DNA of 39,848 nt from positions 1-39,848 of the forward strand of contig NZ_BLLG01000028.1 of the NCBI RefSeq assembly GCF_011766325.1, written 5' to 3'. Below are positions 38,254 to 39,848 of the stretch, one piece after another. Under the pieces are notes generated by a model. The model was not told where the DNA came from. It was given only the letters and a program-made list of their open reading frames with translations, and did no database searches. The translations under genes were made by a program, and so were the position numbers. The DNA comes from Streptomyces pacificus (GTDB taxonomy: Bacteria > Actinomycetota > Actinomycetes > Streptomycetales > Streptomycetaceae). Position 1 is the first letter of the stretch. Each line of letters begins with the position of its first letter.

Positions 38254-38628
38254 ATGAGTGAGCGAGCTCTTCGCGGCACGCGCCTCGTGGTGACCAGCTA
38301 CGAGACCGACCGCGGCATCGATCTGGCCCCGCGCCAGGCGGTGGAGTACGCATGCCAGAACGGACATCGTTTCGAGATGCCGTTCTCGGTCGAGGCGGAG
38401 ATTCCGCCGGAGTGGGAGTGCAAGGCGTGCGGCGCCCAGGCGCTCCTGGTGGACGGGGAAGGCCCCGAGGAGAAGAAGGGGAAGCCCGCGCGTACGCACT
38501 GGGACATGCTCATGGAACGGCGCACGCGCGAGGAGCTCGAGGAGGTGCTGGCCGAGCGGCTGGCCGTCCTCCGCTCCGGGGCCATGAACATCGCGGTGCA
38601 CCCGCGCGACAGCCGGAAGTCCGCTTAA
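38254..38628 (+). CDS. rbpA: RNA polymerase-binding protein RbpA
   Basis: This 124-aa protein binds RNA polymerase and the principal sigma factor HrdB and stabilises initiation complexes; it also affects rifampicin tolerance. The zinc-ribbon-like core has Cys34, His38, Cys56 and Cys59 (ACQNGH and CKACG), the metal ligands of the Streptomyces protein that mycobacterial RbpA lacks. The basic linker and the sigma-interaction domain follow (KKGKPARTHWDMLMERR and REELEEVLAERLAVLRSG). GGGAGG precedes the ATG. The gene has its own sigma-R promoter and a strong terminator. In S. coelicolor it is SCO1421 (from memory). Confidence 0.97.
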   Translation: MSERALRGTRLVVTSYETDRGIDLAPRQAVEYACQNGHRFEMPFSVEAEIPPEWECKACGAQALLVDGEGPEEKKGKPARTHWDMLMERRTREELEEVLAERLAVLRSGAMNIAVHPRDSRKSA

Positions 38629-38655
38629 GGGACGCACCGCCGACTCGCACAGAGT

Positions 38656-38709
38656 GCAGAAGCCGCGGGTTGCGGCACACATCCGTGTGCCGCAACCCGC
38701 GGCTTCTGC
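38656..38709. terminator. Perfect 25-bp terminator stem after rbpA
   Basis: Positions 38656-38680 are exactly complementary to 38685-38709, with the 4-nt loop ATCC. The stem begins GCAGAAGCC and starts 28 bp after the rbpA stop. No U tract follows, but the stem is symmetric and can end transcription from both sides, including from fxsA. Confidence 0.9.
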
Positions 38710-38972
38710 GTGTGCGCGCTACGCCACCGTGCGTGCCCGCACCCGCGCCCGCGCCGCGTGGCCTGGGCATGTGGCGAGAAGCACCTCGGAGCACCCGAGG
38801 GCGGGGACCCCGGCGTGCGGTGCGTGCGCGTCCACGGTGGAGGACCGTCCCCGCAGCGAACACACCCAGAGGAATCCGGCAGAGCGCCCCTGCGGGCACC
38901 TCCCGTGCCCGGAGGGCGACGGGGGCGTGCGTGCCGGGCGACCGGTGGCCGGGGCCGCGTCCACCACGCGCC
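38710..38972. other. Spacer between the rbpA terminator and fxsA
   Basis: No gene is supported. A hairpin, CGGGCAC-ctccc-GTGCCCG, lies at 38893-38911, about 62 bp past the stop of the leftward fxsA gene, and may act as its own terminator. Confidence 0.45.
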
Positions 38973-39545
38973 CTAGGAGGTCAGCGGCGGACGCGGTCCC
39001 GGCCCGGGACGGGACCGCCTCGGCGCGTCGTCCTGGACGACCTCGCCCTGCACGACCTTTCCGTCCGGACGGTGCATACGGGCCTGCTGGAAGGCGTCGC
39101 CGAGGGAGCCGGGGGCCGCGCGCCGCATACGGCGGTCGAGCGACCGCTCGGCCCTTCGGGCCAGCACGGTGCGGACCGGGGGCACCAGCAGCAGCAGCCC
39201 CGCCGCGTCCGACACCGGGCCCGGCAGCATGAGGAGCAGTCCGCCGAGCATCAGCAAGCCGTTGCCCCTGCCCGACCGGTCCTCGGCCGGCGCAGTGCGG
39301 GACTGCTGCCACTGAAGGGTCTGCGACAGACCGCGGAAGGCGCGGCGGCCGGCCCGCTTGATCACCACGGCGCCGAGCAGCCCGCCCGCGACCAGCAGCG
39401 CGAAGACGGTCAGCCCGCCCGCGGCACCGGCCAGGACGGTGAGCAGCCAGATCTCCAGCACCAGCCACGCTGCGATGCCGAGGGGGAGGAAGGTACGGAC
39501 GCGTGAGCGCCTCGGGGCGGTCGGTGTCGTTGCGCCGGTCGTCAT
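38973..39545 (-). CDS. fxsA: FxsA family membrane protein
   Basis: This 190-aa protein has the FxsA layout: two N-terminal helices (FLPLGIAAWLVLEIWLLTVL and GGLTVFALLVAGGLLGAVVI), a cytoplasmic section (RAGRRAFRGLSQTLQ), then LLMLGGLLLMLPGPVSDAAGLLLLVPPVR with the conserved LPGxxSDxxGLLLL, and a basic Pro-rich tail. In E. coli FxsA counteracts exclusion of phage T7 by F plasmid PifA; its normal role is unclear. The ATG at 39545 has GGGAG only a few bases upstream, and CACACT ends 6 nt before the ATG, so the mRNA might be leaderless. Confidence 0.9.
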   Translation of the reverse strand: MTTGATTPTAPRRSRVRTFLPLGIAAWLVLEIWLLTVLAGAAGGLTVFALLVAGGLLGAVVIKRAGRRAFRGLSQTLQWQQSRTAPAEDRSGRGNGLLMLGGLLLMLPGPVSDAAGLLLLVPPVRTVLARRAERSLDRRMRRAAPGSLGDAFQQARMHRPDGKVVQGEVVQDDAPRRSRPGPGPRPPLTS

Positions 39546-39560
39546 GCTCCCAGTGTGCCT

Positions 39561-39629
39561 GGGCGCCGACCGGATCGGCGCATGCGCCGGGGCACCGGCC
39601 GGGCGGGGAGGGCCTCGCCGCACGGCCCG
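39561..39629. repeat. 69-bp direct repeat, first copy
   Basis: This copy matches 39780-39848 with one mismatch (GGAGGG against GGACGG). Inside are a hairpin, GCGCCGA-CCGGA-TCGGCGC (39563-39581), and the palindrome GCGCATGCGC (39578-39587). It lies directly upstream of fxsA. Confidence 0.95.
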
Positions 39630-39779
39630 GGCGTCGGCACCGCCCCACCGCACCCCCGGGATCCGGTCGCGCCTCGGCCACGGGGTACCCGCCCGCCCCG
39701 GTGCCCGGCCTCCGGGCGCATGCATGGCGCCGGTGCCCCGTGGACACCGGGCGGCGGTCCCCGCTCCGATGCGGGCACG
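39630..39779. other. Region between the two 69-bp repeats
   Basis: The 150 bp between the repeats hold no supported gene. Open frames crossing it are driven by the repeats. A promoter for fxsA, if not leaderless at 39546-39560, may lie here. Confidence 0.4.
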
Positions 39780-39848
39780 GGGCGCCGACCGGATCGGCGC
39801 ATGCGCCGGGGCACCGGCCGGGCGGGGACGGCCTCGCCGCACGGCCCG
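39780..39848. repeat. 69-bp direct repeat, second copy, cut by the window end
   Basis: This copy is 219 bp downstream of the first and runs to the last base of the window, so the repeat may be longer. It carries the same hairpin and GCGCATGCGC palindrome. Confidence 0.95.

Noticed and set aside
1..39848. tRNA genes
   Set aside because: No convincing T-loop and acceptor pairing was found when scanning by eye; a tRNAscan run would decide.

Overview
The window looks like chromosomal DNA of a Streptomyces or a close relative. The GC content is very high, genes start with ATG, GTG and TTG, and there is an rbpA gene with a sigma-R promoter, a conservon (cvnABCD), a crr-ptsI pair and several TAnnnT -10 boxes placed directly before start codons. 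Gene names rest on motifs and recall of families; no database search was run.

Layout. 1-322: promoter and leader of a ribosomal RNA operon that is transcribed leftward out of the window. 562-2766: crr and ptsI (sugar PTS), followed by an 11-copy 7-bp tandem repeat. 3009-6167 (minus): an unknown protein and acetoacetyl-CoA synthetase. 6461-8848: a GH31 glucosidase. 8970-10606: a DUF35 protein translationally coupled to an Ltp/SCP-x-type thiolase, behind a 19-bp palindrome. 10664-10860: a fragment of a GAPDH gene. 10955-11539: a nucleosidase-like gene with a probable leaderless mRNA. 11543-15687 (minus): a conservon whose cvnB has lost about half of its roadblock domain. 16152-16565: a small membrane protein.

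16770-24660 (minus) is the most interesting part. It holds a three-gene cassette of a 508-aa helical protein, a 319-aa protein and a 1604-aa SMC/MukB-like ATPase. Order and sizes resemble MukFEB/MksFEB/JetABC condensin-like systems, but no JetD/MksG nuclease gene is nearby, and the ATPase has Asn where the Walker B glutamate is expected.

24948-28550 (minus): a fused HyuA-HyuB 5-oxoprolinase. 28877-30920 (minus): a HEAT-like repeat protein and an ankyrin protein, with a 19-bp tandem repeat running into the first. 31374-33313: a 64-aa membrane peptide and an FtsK/TraB-like protein with degenerate Walker motifs. 33523-35022 (minus) and 35124-37985: a MocR regulator divergent from a YczE-like membrane protein, a GDPD phosphodiesterase and an MFS transporter, with direct-repeat operators between them. 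38254-38628: rbpA with a consensus sigma-R promoter and a perfect 25-bp terminator stem. 38973-39545 (minus): fxsA, whose upstream region carries a 69-bp direct repeat that reaches the window end.

Most of the window appears to be stable core chromosome. Signs of decay or change are the GAPDH fragment, the deleted cvnB and the tandem repeats.
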